A stretch of DNA of 8,223 bases from Alkalibaculum bacchi. GTDB taxonomy: Bacteria; Bacillota; Clostridia; Eubacteriales; Alkalibacteraceae. The notes beneath the pieces are model-generated. The model was not told where the DNA came from, did no database searches, and worked only from the letters and a program-made list of their open reading frames with translations. The DNA lies in assembly GCF_937875145.1 (NCBI RefSeq), contig NZ_CALNCS010000089.1:1-8223 (forward strand), in the 5' to 3' direction. Positions 1-6,578 of the stretch are shown in pieces. Each line of letters opens with the position of its first letter. The first letter of the stretch is position 1. The position numbers and the translations under genes are program-made.

Positions 1-1
1 T

Positions 2-1150
2 CCAACTTTGATCAGTCAGCTTATATTTGCGGTCCAATCTAAAAGCCCTATTATCTTTTCAGCCGATATGAGAATTCATAAAACTTGTAAAGCTGTTTTA
101 GATGATGTGATGGAAATTGCAAGTTCCTGTCACTATCCTTTGGATGCAATTGGTTACATTAACCATTTTTCTCTAGAAGGTGAGCAATGGGTTTGCAATC
201 AGACTTCTGTAAAGGTTGTAATAGATTCTCGTGAAAATTTTTTAGAACACCCTTATAAAATATTTGGCAAAGATGTTTATTACGCAACCATAGGGAATAA
301 TCCAGTCTTTATAGAAGCTACAGCTGATATTGCTGAGTGTGCAAGAGAAATTGTTGCAGGTAAATCATTCTGTTATGGGATGTTGCCGGGGGCCGAACAG
401 TCTATAGTAGTCGAGTCATCAATTGATGTACAAGTTCAAACAGAACTTAAGAAAAATGGTTGTTACTTTCTCTCAGATAAGGAAGCAACAAGACTGATAA
501 AAGTACTTTTTAAGGAAAATGGTCAGCCATATCGTGAGTTAATTGGAAAATCTGCAATTGAGCTTGCACGCCGTATAGATGTATTAGTACCTGAATCAAC
601 GAGTGTACTTGTAATAAAAAAGCCCTACGTTAGTAAAGAAAGTTTTTATGCCAAAGCTAAATATGGGCCTGTCCTTTCATATTATGTTGAAGAGAATTGG
701 CGTAATGCTTGTGAAAAGTGTATTGAACTTATTTTAAGTAGTGGTTGCGGCAATGCTCTATCAATTTTTTCCAATGATCCTGAAGTTGTAAAACAATTTG
801 TAATTAGAAAGCCTGTAGCACGAGTTTTAGTGAACGTAAGTACTGGACTTGGTAGTATTGGTTACCACTCAGATTTGCCTAAGACACTAACTATTACAGG
901 ATGGAATTTTGCTACTTCGTCTGAGCTTGGTGTAGCTTACAGCACTTTTATACGAAAGCGTCTGATTGGTATTGAAACAAGTAAAGACGCTCATGCTTTG
1001 CTTAATAGTGCTGCTCAATATGGCTCTACAGCGGCTGTAGATACAGCACAGAAAACTCTTCCTTCAGATAATGAAGATCATTTAAATGAGCCGGTTGACT
1101 GGTTCTCCAGTGTTCTAGAGACCATGAGAAATAGTCAAGAAAAGGAGTGA
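2..1150 (+). CDS. Aldehyde dehydrogenase homologue (CoA-acylating BMC type), 5'-truncated, catalytic cysteine lost
   Basis: The reading frame is open at the left edge, so the true start lies outside the window. About 380 residues are visible, and active relatives are near 480-510. Residue numbers here count the TTG at 8 as residue 1. The fold is recognisable from IGNNPVFIEATADI (about 94-107), IGKSAIELA, YGPVLSYYVEENW, ACEKCIEL and KPVARVLVN, which match the EutE/PduP/AdhE-type acylating dehydrogenases. The active-site segment reads KSFCYGMLPGAEQS (119-132). Active enzymes have Cys in an ICASEQ-like motif, and here that position is Pro127. The Gly-rich ATGGPGM-like and GCGxWGG-like segments are also not recognisable. 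A 57-residue tail follows residue 323 and ends in a possible amphipathic helix (363-376). The stop codon is 2 bases before the cutC ATG. It is probably a non-catalytic paralogue, since the intact long frame argues against simple decay. In an active form the product would oxidise acetaldehyde to acetyl-CoA in the microcompartment. Confidence 0.85.
   Translation, partial: PTLISQLIFAVQSKSPIIFSADMRIHKTCKAVLDDVMEIASSCHYPLDAIGYINHFSLEGEQWVCNQTSVKVVIDSRENFLEHPYKIFGKDVYYATIGNNPVFIEATADIAECAREIVAGKSFCYGMLPGAEQSIVVESSIDVQVQTELKKNGCYFLSDKEATRLIKVLFKENGQPYRELIGKSAIELARRIDVLVPESTSVLVIKKPYVSKESFYAKAKYGPVLSYYVEENWRNACEKCIELILSSGCGNALSIFSNDPEVVKQFVIRKPVARVLVNVSTGLGSIGYHSDLPKTLTITGWNFATSSELGVAYSTFIRKRLIGIETSKDAHALLNSAAQYGSTAAVDTAQKTLPSDNEDHLNEPVDWFSSVLETMRNSQEKE
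1141..1147 (+). promoter_or_regulatory. Ribosome binding site of cutC
   Basis: AAAGGAG lies inside the last codons of the upstream dehydrogenase gene, 5 bases before the ATG at 1153. It decides the cutC start. The GTG at 1147 in the same frame overlaps the ribosome binding site itself and has no site of its own. The placement implies translational coupling of the two genes. Confidence 0.75.
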
Positions 1151-1152
1151 AA

Positions 1153-3699
1153 ATGGATATAAAAGAGTTTGCTAAAGGACTCTCAGAAGCCACTAAAGAA
1201 ATGAGTGATGAGGAACGCGCAACTGTTAAGCAGATGTTTGAAAAAGTTTCTGATCAACTTGATAAGCCTATTTGTAGTACTCCAGTATCGGAAAAAGATA
1301 CAAATAAATCCTATGAGGTTCCGGAGGGCCCCACGGCGCGTCAGGTTCGCTTGAAGGATAACTTCATCAATCAAACACCGAGCATTACAACTTATCGTGC
1401 TCGTGCGGTTACCGAAGTTATGGAAGAAAATCCAGGCATGCCGCGGATTGAATTACGTGCTAAGGCATTCCGCCATTGTTGCGAAACTGCACCACTTGTA
1501 ATTCAAGATGATGAGCTTATTGTTGGTGCCCCATGCGGTGCACCACGAGCTGGTGCATTCTCACCAGATATAGCATGGCGCTGGCTTCGTGATGAGCTTG
1601 ATACAATTGGATCACGGCCTCAAGATCCTTTTTACATCTCAGAAGAGGATAAACAGTATTGTAAAGAAGTACTCTTCCCATTCTGGGAAGGGAAATCACA
1701 AGATGAGATTTGTGAAGATCAATATCGCGAATGTGGTGCATGGGAACTTTCTGGAGAGTCATTTGTTACTGATTGCTCCTATCATGCTATGAGTGGTGGT
1801 GGAGATTCCAACCCAGGATATGATGTCATCCTTATGAAAAAAGGCATGCTTGATATCCAGAAGGAAGCCAAACAGCATCTTTCTGAGTTGGATTATGCTA
1901 ATCCGGAAGAGCTAGATAAAATATATTTTTACAAGTCTGTGATTGATACCACCGAAGGTGTCATGATATATGCAAAACGTTTAAGTGATTACGCTAAGCA
2001 AAAAGCTGATGTTGAACAGAATTCTGCACGGAAACATGAATTGGAAGATATTTCCGAGATTCTAGCTCATGTGCCTGCTCATAAGCCTCGTAGTTTCTGG
2101 GAGGCCATGCAGTCAGTATATGTTATTGAGTCTTTACTTCCCGTTGAAGAAAATCAAACTGGTATGTCTATTGGCCGTGTTGATCAATATATGTATCCAT
2201 TTTATAAGGCTGATGTTGAAGCCGGGCGTCTTACACCATATCAGGCATTTGATATTGCTGGTTGTATGTTCATCAAGTTAAGCGAAATTATGTGGCTCAC
2301 CTCGCGCTCGCAATCTGAATTCTTTGCCGGATATCAACCGTTCATTAATATGACGCTTGGAGGTATTACCCGTAAAGGTGAGGATGCTTGTAATGATCTC
2401 ACTTACCTACTTATGGATGCAGCCCGTCATGTAAAAATATATCAGCCAACAATTGCTTGCCGTATTCATAATAAGTCGCCTGAAAAGTATCTTCGTAAAA
2501 TTGTAGATTTAGTAAAAGCAGGGATGGGATTTCCTGCTTGTCACTTTGATGATACACATATAAAAATGATGCTTGCTAAGGGTGTTTCAGTTGAGGATGC
2601 ACGTGACTATTGCATGATGGGTTGTGTTGAGCCTCAAAAGTCTGGGCGTTTGTATCAATGGACATCTACTTCTTATACTCAATGGCCAATCTGTATAGAG
2701 CTAACGCTTAATCATGGTGTTGATCTTTGGTATGGAAAACAAGTCGCACCTGACCTCGGTGATCTAACGCAATACAAGACTTTTGAAGAGTTTGATGCTG
2801 CTGTCAAGAAAACTATTTATTACGTCACCAAATGGACAGATGTGATGACAGTTATTTCTCAACGAGTTGCTCGAGATGTTGCTCCGAAGCCTCTTATGTC
2901 AATCATGTTTGAGGGGTGTATGGAAAAGGGGAAGGACGTTTCCTCTGGTGGCGCTATGTATAACTATGGTCCTGGAGTTGTATGGACAGGGCTTGGAACT
3001 TATACGGACTCAATGGCAGCTATAAAAAGACTAGTTTTTGATGAACATAAATATACCCTTGATCAACTAAATGAGGCACTTCGTGCTGACTTTGTAGGCT
3101 ACGAGCAAATTCAACAGGATTGTATTAATGCTCCTAAGTATGGCAATGATGATGACTACGCTGACAAAATTGCGGCTGATCTTTTATACTATACCGAGCA
3201 TATACATGTTCAATTTAGAACGCTGTATTCTCATATGTCCGTAGGGACTTTGTCAATATCTAACAATACACCGTTTGGTGAGATGACAGGTGCCTCAGCA
3301 AATGGTCGTAAGGCCTTCACTCCTCTTTCTGATGGAATTAGCCCTAGCCAAGGTGCTGATCATAATGGTCCCACTGCAATTATCAAATCTGTTTCTAAGC
3401 TTCCGAATGACTCAATGAATATAGGGATGGTCCATAACTTTAAGTTGATGAGTGGGATTCTTGATACTCCTGAGGGAACAAATGGTCTTATTACCTTGCT
3501 GCGAACTGCGTCAATGTTTGGTAACGGCCAAATGCAGTTTAACTATCTTGATAATGAGACATTGATCGATGCTCAAAAACATCCTGAAAAGCACCGTGAT
3601 CTTGTTGTGCGTGTAGCAGGTTATAGTGCGTTCTTTAATGAACTTTGTAAGGATGTTCAAGATGAAATTATTAGTCGTACCATGCTGACCCATTTCTAA
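1153..3699 (+). CDS. cutC: Choline trimethylamine-lyase (glycyl radical enzyme)
   Basis: CutC cleaves choline to trimethylamine and acetaldehyde with a protein glycyl radical, inside a microcompartment. The 848 residues compare with about 846 in the short (type I) CutC of Desulfovibrio, whose sequence I recognise as closely similar throughout. Key residues are present at a constant +2 offset from that enzyme: Tyr210 and Asp218 in the DCSYHAMSGGGD segment, thiyl Cys491 and Glu493 in MGCVEP, Thr504 and Tyr508 in QWTSTSY, and radical Gly823 in RVAGYSAFF. The choline-contacting set is complete, so this is not a propanediol or glycerol dehydratase. Residues 1 to about 36 are a charged, probably helical extension that precedes a variable linker and the catalytic barrel, and they look like a cargo-encapsulation peptide. 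ATG 1153 is chosen over GTG 1147 because of the ribosome binding site and the family's MD-start. cutD follows after 83 bases. Confidence 0.97.
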   Translation: MDIKEFAKGLSEATKEMSDEERATVKQMFEKVSDQLDKPICSTPVSEKDTNKSYEVPEGPTARQVRLKDNFINQTPSITTYRARAVTEVMEENPGMPRIELRAKAFRHCCETAPLVIQDDELIVGAPCGAPRAGAFSPDIAWRWLRDELDTIGSRPQDPFYISEEDKQYCKEVLFPFWEGKSQDEICEDQYRECGAWELSGESFVTDCSYHAMSGGGDSNPGYDVILMKKGMLDIQKEAKQHLSELDYANPEELDKIYFYKSVIDTTEGVMIYAKRLSDYAKQKADVEQNSARKHELEDISEILAHVPAHKPRSFWEAMQSVYVIESLLPVEENQTGMSIGRVDQYMYPFYKADVEAGRLTPYQAFDIAGCMFIKLSEIMWLTSRSQSEFFAGYQPFINMTLGGITRKGEDACNDLTYLLMDAARHVKIYQPTIACRIHNKSPEKYLRKIVDLVKAGMGFPACHFDDTHIKMMLAKGVSVEDARDYCMMGCVEPQKSGRLYQWTSTSYTQWPICIELTLNHGVDLWYGKQVAPDLGDLTQYKTFEEFDAAVKKTIYYVTKWTDVMTVISQRVARDVAPKPLMSIMFEGCMEKGKDVSSGGAMYNYGPGVVWTGLGTYTDSMAAIKRLVFDEHKYTLDQLNEALRADFVGYEQIQQDCINAPKYGNDDDYADKIAADLLYYTEHIHVQFRTLYSHMSVGTLSISNNTPFGEMTGASANGRKAFTPLSDGISPSQGADHNGPTAIIKSVSKLPNDSMNIGMVHNFKLMSGILDTPEGTNGLITLLRTASMFGNGQMQFNYLDNETLIDAQKHPEKHRDLVVRVAGYSAFFNELCKDVQDEIISRTMLTHF

Positions 3700-3762
3700 T
3701 TAATTTAAAGTTTGAGCTTAATACTAATTTTGCATCTAGTCCGTTAATAAAATTGAAATTTA

Positions 3763-3776
3763 AAATATTGAAAGGA
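3763..3776 (+). repeat. Leader repeat copy 1 (before cutD)
   Basis: AAATATTGAAAGGA occurs exactly here and again before both BMC-H genes (7822-7835 and 8162-8175). Its 3' end forms the start of the ribosome binding site; the rest is AT-rich and lies in the untranslated gap. A conserved leader could serve translation enhancement or RNA processing, but this is inference. Confidence 0.6.
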
Positions 3777-3778
3777 GG
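3774..3778 (+). promoter_or_regulatory. Ribosome binding site of cutD
   Basis: GGAGG lies 4 bases before ATG 3783 and only 1 base before ATG 3780, so 3783 is the better start. A longer reading from TTG 3753 would put the ribosome binding site inside the coding sequence and is unlikely. Confidence 0.7.
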
Positions 3779-3782
3779 AATG

Positions 3783-4118
3783 ATGGGCCAAGAGAAGGAA
3801 GTTCCGGAGCGTAAAGCTCGTATTTTTAACTTCCAAAAGTACAATATGTACGATGGCCCGGGCATTCGCTCCAATGCTTTTTTCAAGGGTTGCCCTCTAA
3901 GGTGTAAATGGTGCTCAAATCCTGAGAGTCAACATCAGGGGTATGAAATCATGTTTAAACAAGATAACTGCGTAAATTGTGGTGCCTGTGTTGCGGTTTG
4001 TCCTGTTCATGTACATAAGCTTCACGATAATAAGCATATAGTTGACCGCGATATTCAGTGCATTGGTTGTTGTCAATGCGAAAAAGCATGCTTATATAGC
4101 GCTTTAGGTTATGGGTGA
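3783..4118 (+). CDS. cutD: Choline TMA-lyase activating enzyme, N-terminal part (frame broken)
   Basis: This is the radical-SAM activase that abstracts hydrogen from the CutC glycine. The 111-residue fragment begins with the family's basic RKARIFNFQKY stretch and YDGPGIR. It carries the SAM-cluster motif CX3CX2C (Cys37, Cys41, Cys44 in KGCPLRCKWCSNPE). A ferredoxin-like insert with two CX2CX2CX3C sets follows (Cys63/66/69/73 and Cys93/96/99/103), as expected for glycyl-radical activases with auxiliary 4Fe-4S clusters. The frame then ends at TGA 4116-4118, straight after SALGYG, where relatives continue with a VMGE-like sequence. The rest of the protein is encoded in the +1 frame from 4111. 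One base too many (for example a G at 4107-4108) would explain the break. The start rests on the GGAGG at 3774-3778. Confidence 0.9.
   Translation: MGQEKEVPERKARIFNFQKYNMYDGPGIRSNAFFKGCPLRCKWCSNPESQHQGYEIMFKQDNCVNCGACVAVCPVHVHKLHDNKHIVDRDIQCIGCCQCEKACLYSALGYG
4101..4118 (+). other. Frameshift junction inside cutD
   Basis: The N-terminal frame stops at TGA 4116-4118 and the C-terminal frame opens at ATG 4111, giving an 8-base overlap (ATGGGTGA). The second frame is +1 relative to the first. Removing one G from GG 4107-4108 gives SALVMGED, which restores a normal activase sequence. A sequencing or assembly error, a real mutation, or a recoding site (GGG before the UGA stop, with a weak AGG upstream) are all possible. 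Confidence 0.85.
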
Positions 4119-4725
4119 AGATCGTAGTATAGAAGAGATTATTGAATTTTTTGACCAGGATAAGGATTTTTACCGTATGTCTGGCGGCGGCATAACTCTT
4201 ACAGGAGGAGAGGCTCTAGCTCAACCTGAGGCCGCAATTGCTGTTCTTATGGAATCTAAATCCCGAGGATACAGTACTGCAATTGAAACTTGTGGTTATG
4301 CACCTTTGCAAGTGATAAAGAAAGTAGCGCAGTACGTTGATCTTTTCCTTTTTGATATTAAACAAATGGATCCTGTAAAGCATAAGTATTGGACAGGAGT
4401 CAACAACGAACAAATATTGAGCAATGTGAAGTGGCTTCTAGAGAATGGTTATAACGTTCGCGTGAGGATGCCCCTGCTCAAGGGAGTCAATAATTCTAAA
4501 GAAGAAATTGACAAGGTAATTAAATATTTTAAGCCTTATCGTTACCAAAAGAATTTTGATGGAGTTGATCTTTTACCTTACCACAAGCTTGGTGTTGGTA
4601 AGTATCAGTCTTTGGGACGCAATTATGAAATTAAAGATGACCCCTCACTTAGTGATGATGATCTTAATTGCATAGAAATGTGGATCAAAGATGCCGATTT
4701 CAATGTAAATCTCATAAGGCATTAG
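4111..4725 (+). CDS. cutD: Choline TMA-lyase activating enzyme, C-terminal part (frame broken)
   Basis: The 204-residue fragment continues the radical-SAM barrel of the CutC activase. Residues are numbered from ATG 4111. It has the SGGGITLTGGE segment (24-34) that contacts SAM, IETCGY (58-63), FDIKQMD (81-87), VRMP (118-121) and the near-terminal LLPYHKLG (154-161), all in the order expected for pyruvate-formate-lyase-activase relatives. Joined to the upstream fragment, the total is about 314 residues, close to a normal CutD. There is no good ribosome binding site for ATG 4111: an AGG ends only 2 bases before it. Independent initiation is therefore doubtful, although coupling through the 8-base overlap cannot be excluded. 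If the break is real and not recoded, CutC could not be activated by this copy. Confidence 0.9.
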   Translation: MGEDRSIEEIIEFFDQDKDFYRMSGGGITLTGGEALAQPEAAIAVLMESKSRGYSTAIETCGYAPLQVIKKVAQYVDLFLFDIKQMDPVKHKYWTGVNNEQILSNVKWLLENGYNVRVRMPLLKGVNNSKEEIDKVIKYFKPYRYQKNFDGVDLLPYHKLGVGKYQSLGRNYEIKDDPSLSDDDLNCIEMWIKDADFNVNLIRH

Positions 4726-4780
4726 AGGGGAATGCAAGCAACCAAAGCGAATTAATAAAAATTATTACAAGATAATAGAG

Positions 4781-4788
4781 AGGAGGAG
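4781..4788 (+). promoter_or_regulatory. Ribosome binding site of the EutT-like gene
   Basis: AGGAGGAG lies 4 bases before ATG 4793 and follows a 55-base AT-rich gap after cutD. It supports the chosen start. Confidence 0.65.
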
Positions 4789-4792
4789 AGAA

Positions 4793-5428
4793 ATGCATTA
4801 TATAACAGAAGGTGAACTCCGTGACAGGTATGCTCATCAGCCATATAGTACTTATGAACTTCCCCCTGATGCTAAACTAACGCCAAGTGCAAAACAGTTT
4901 TTAAATGACTTTAGGATTACTTTCAACACTAATACTGAGAGTAAAAGCAGCAATATAATTGATAATCAAGCAGAACTCTCAGTAGCAAAATCTCAATATA
5001 TAGATGTAGACGCGCTTCTCGTAGATACGCATTTATTGGGTTCTGAGCTAAGACTGTTTTCTAGAAATGCATTAAGTATTGATAATGTATTAGCATATAG
5101 TTGCGATGAACTCGGCAAAAGATGGGTTGGGGCCCGTGTTGTAAGCGACTTTGCTGCTGACGGGTCAAATAAAGTGATTGATCCAGCTCTTCCGGAAAAC
5201 ACACCACTGCCGTTACTTGATGCTAGAATTCACCCCATTTATTTTGAGGCTAGCGTGCTTTACATGAAGATAGCTAAATATATAGGCGTTTGGAAGAATG
5301 CAAAGACGCATGTCGCTAGCTCTGATTTAGAAGCAGTAAGCGCATGGATCTGTGAGGCATCAGGTATCTGTGGAAAATTGTCTGAAGCAATTAATGAATC
5401 TATTGATAAAGCAAAGGAGGCGATGTAA
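4793..5428 (+). CDS. EutT-like (BMC-associated cobalamin adenosyltransferase-related) protein
   Basis: The 211-residue product starts with YITEGELRDRY (3-13) and, after a short linker, LPPDAKLTPSAKQFL (23-37). This is the characteristic N-terminal module of EutT-type ethanolamine-utilisation cobalamin adenosyltransferases. A low-complexity linker (about 45-60) leads to a mostly helical region (about 70-211). EutT enzymes make adenosylcobalamin from ATP and corrinoid. The HX11CCX2C metal site of enterobacterial EutT is absent; the only cysteines are Cys104, Cys187 and Cys193. CutC chemistry needs no B12. Adenosyltransferase activity is thus doubtful, and a structural or accessory role in the microcompartment is the better inference. 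Such genes are, to my knowledge, common in glycyl-radical BMC loci. The eutJ-like gene begins 3 bases after the stop and in the same frame. Confidence 0.65.
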   Translation: MHYITEGELRDRYAHQPYSTYELPPDAKLTPSAKQFLNDFRITFNTNTESKSSNIIDNQAELSVAKSQYIDVDALLVDTHLLGSELRLFSRNALSIDNVLAYSCDELGKRWVGARVVSDFAADGSNKVIDPALPENTPLPLLDARIHPIYFEASVLYMKIAKYIGVWKNAKTHVASSDLEAVSAWICEASGICGKLSEAINESIDKAKEAM

Positions 5429-5431
5429 CGC

Positions 5432-6280
5432 ATGGTAGATCTCGACAATGCAAATGACAAGCTGCAAGAAGTACTTGACACTGTTGATCATCCAATAAAA
5501 GTTGATAAGGATGTTGAATTATTTTGTGGGTTGGATATAGGCACTGCTTTTATTGTTCTTGTTGTAGTTGATGGTTCTGGAAATCCTGTAGCGTGTAAGT
5601 ATCAGTTTGCAGATGTTGTTAGAGATGGAATGGTTGTAGATTACATTGGTGCTTGCGACATCGCCAAAAATCTTAAAAGAAAGATTGAAATTGAACTTAA
5701 TACAGAGCTCCAGTGTGGAGCAGTAGCGATACCCCCTGGGACTGAGATTCTTGATGGTGGAGCTGTACGTAATGTATGCGAAAGCTCTGGACTTGATTGC
5801 ATAGCTGTTTTTGATGAGCCTACAGCTGCAAATTTTGTAATTGGTATAAAGAATGGCGCTGTTGTTGATATCGGTGGTGGCACTACTGGAGTTTCAGTTT
5901 TTGAAAATGGAAAGATTGTAGATTGTATAGATGAATCAACAGGGGGAACCCACTTTAGCCTTGTACTAGCTGGCGCTAAAGGTATTTCTTTTGATGATGC
6001 AGAAATCTATAAACGTGATCCTAAACATCATGCAGAGGTGCTGCCGGTTGTTGGGCCTACAATTGATAAAATATCAACAATAATTCGTAATGCCTGCAGC
6101 GGTCACGATGTACCAGAAGTTGTTTTAGTTGGGGGTACATCTGAACTTTCAGGAATCGAAGATCGCGTTCAAAAAAGTTTAGGTATTTCTGTAGTTAAAC
6201 CTAATCACCCTATGTTTGTCACTCCCATGGGTATTTCGCTTGGCTGTCTGTATAAAGCACGGGAGAATTCCGATGATTGA
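5432..6280 (+). CDS. eutJ: EutJ-like actin/Hsp70-fold ATPase
   Basis: The 282-residue protein has the full ATPase signature of the EutJ family. The phosphate-1 motif is GLDIGT (33-38), DEPTAAN is at 128-134, the phosphate-2 motif VDIGGGTTG is at 145-153, and the adenosine motif VLVGGTSEL is at 231-239. EutJ is found in ethanolamine and other BMC operons and is presumed to be a chaperone for assembly or reactivation, but its client is not established. It lacks the substrate-binding and lid domains of DnaK, as is normal for EutJ. The start ATG 5432 lies 11 bases from GGAGG at 5416-5420, slightly long. The reading frame is the same as that of the previous gene, separated only by TAA CGC. The 3' end overlaps the next gene by 8 bases (ATGATTGA), which suggests translational coupling. 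Confidence 0.88.
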   Translation: MVDLDNANDKLQEVLDTVDHPIKVDKDVELFCGLDIGTAFIVLVVVDGSGNPVACKYQFADVVRDGMVVDYIGACDIAKNLKRKIEIELNTELQCGAVAIPPGTEILDGGAVRNVCESSGLDCIAVFDEPTAANFVIGIKNGAVVDIGGGTTGVSVFENGKIVDCIDESTGGTHFSLVLAGAKGISFDDAEIYKRDPKHHAEVLPVVGPTIDKISTIIRNACSGHDVPEVVLVGGTSELSGIEDRVQKSLGISVVKPNHPMFVTPMGISLGCLYKARENSDD

Positions 6281-6578
6281 TATCAAGATCATTAAAAATC
6301 CTACGCCTGGAACAATGTTAATAATTAATCAGAGAAGCGGTGCTCATTGGGATAAGAATTTTCTGCCTAGTGCTCTTGGACTTATTCAAGGCAAGATGAT
6401 CGAGATGGTTGTCGCAAGTGATATTGCTGAGAAAACTGCGGGAGTGGCTGTAACTGACGTAAGAGGTTCTTGTCCACAAAACATGGTACTCCTTGCAATT
6501 GCAGGGGAAACTTCAGAAGTGTTGGAGTGTCTCTACAAGATTAAAAGTGATAAAGGCGATATCCATGATTGCTTGTAA
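6273..6578 (+). CDS. Circularly permuted BMC shell protein, GrpU/EutS/PduU-like
   Basis: The 101-residue protein starts with a beta-rich segment (IIKNPTPGTMLIINQRSG, 6-23), and the usual BMC core follows: SALGLIQGKMIEMVVASDIAEKT (33-55), then VAVTDVRGSCPQNMVLLAI (58-76) and a final helix. This order matches the permuted PduU/EutS/GrpU shell hexamers. The loop that lines the central pore carries Gly65-Ser66-Cys67-Pro68. GrpU proteins of glycyl-radical microcompartments are reported to hold an Fe-S cluster at the pore, so Cys67 is a candidate ligand. That assignment is inference. ATG 6273 has GGGAG at 6261-6265 with 7-base spacing. An ATG at 6216 in the same frame would lie deep in eutJ and is rejected. 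The 3' end overlaps the EutN gene by 14 bases. Confidence 0.8.
   Translation: MIDIKIIKNPTPGTMLIINQRSGAHWDKNFLPSALGLIQGKMIEMVVASDIAEKTAGVAVTDVRGSCPQNMVLLAIAGETSEVLECLYKIKSDKGDIHDCL

Noticed and set aside
1147..1152. GTG at 1147 as the cutC start, adding Met-Lys
   Set aside because: It overlaps the ribosome binding site itself, while ATG 1153 has ideal spacing and matches the family's N-terminus.
1183..1374. Minus-strand open frame, and similar ones opposite cutC, eutJ and pduL
   Set aside because: These are short, without ribosome binding sites or recognisable domains, and lie opposite clearly real genes; they are shadows of coding bias.
1153..3699. Reading the glycyl radical enzyme as a diol dehydratase
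   Set aside because: The choline-lyase-specific positions and near-full-length similarity to Desulfovibrio CutC, together with the cut gene order, settle it as CutC.
3753..3782. TTG 3753 or ATG 3780 as the cutD start
   Set aside because: From TTG 3753 the GGAGG would be coding, and ATG 3780 is only 1 base from it. ATG 3783 fits both spacing and family length.
3700..3782. Possible terminator or promoter between cutC and cutD
   Set aside because: No GC stem with a T run and no properly spaced -35/-10 pair was found; TTGCAT at 3730 has no box at 16-18 bases.
4753..4767. Inverted repeat TAATAA-AAA-TTATTA after cutD
   Set aside because: A six-pair AT-only stem with a 3-base loop is too weak for a terminator, and such motifs arise by chance in AT-rich spacers.
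6216..6272. Upstream ATG in the frame of the GrpU-like gene
   Set aside because: It would extend 57 bases into the conserved C-terminus of eutJ, has no ribosome binding site, and gives residues unlike the shell family.
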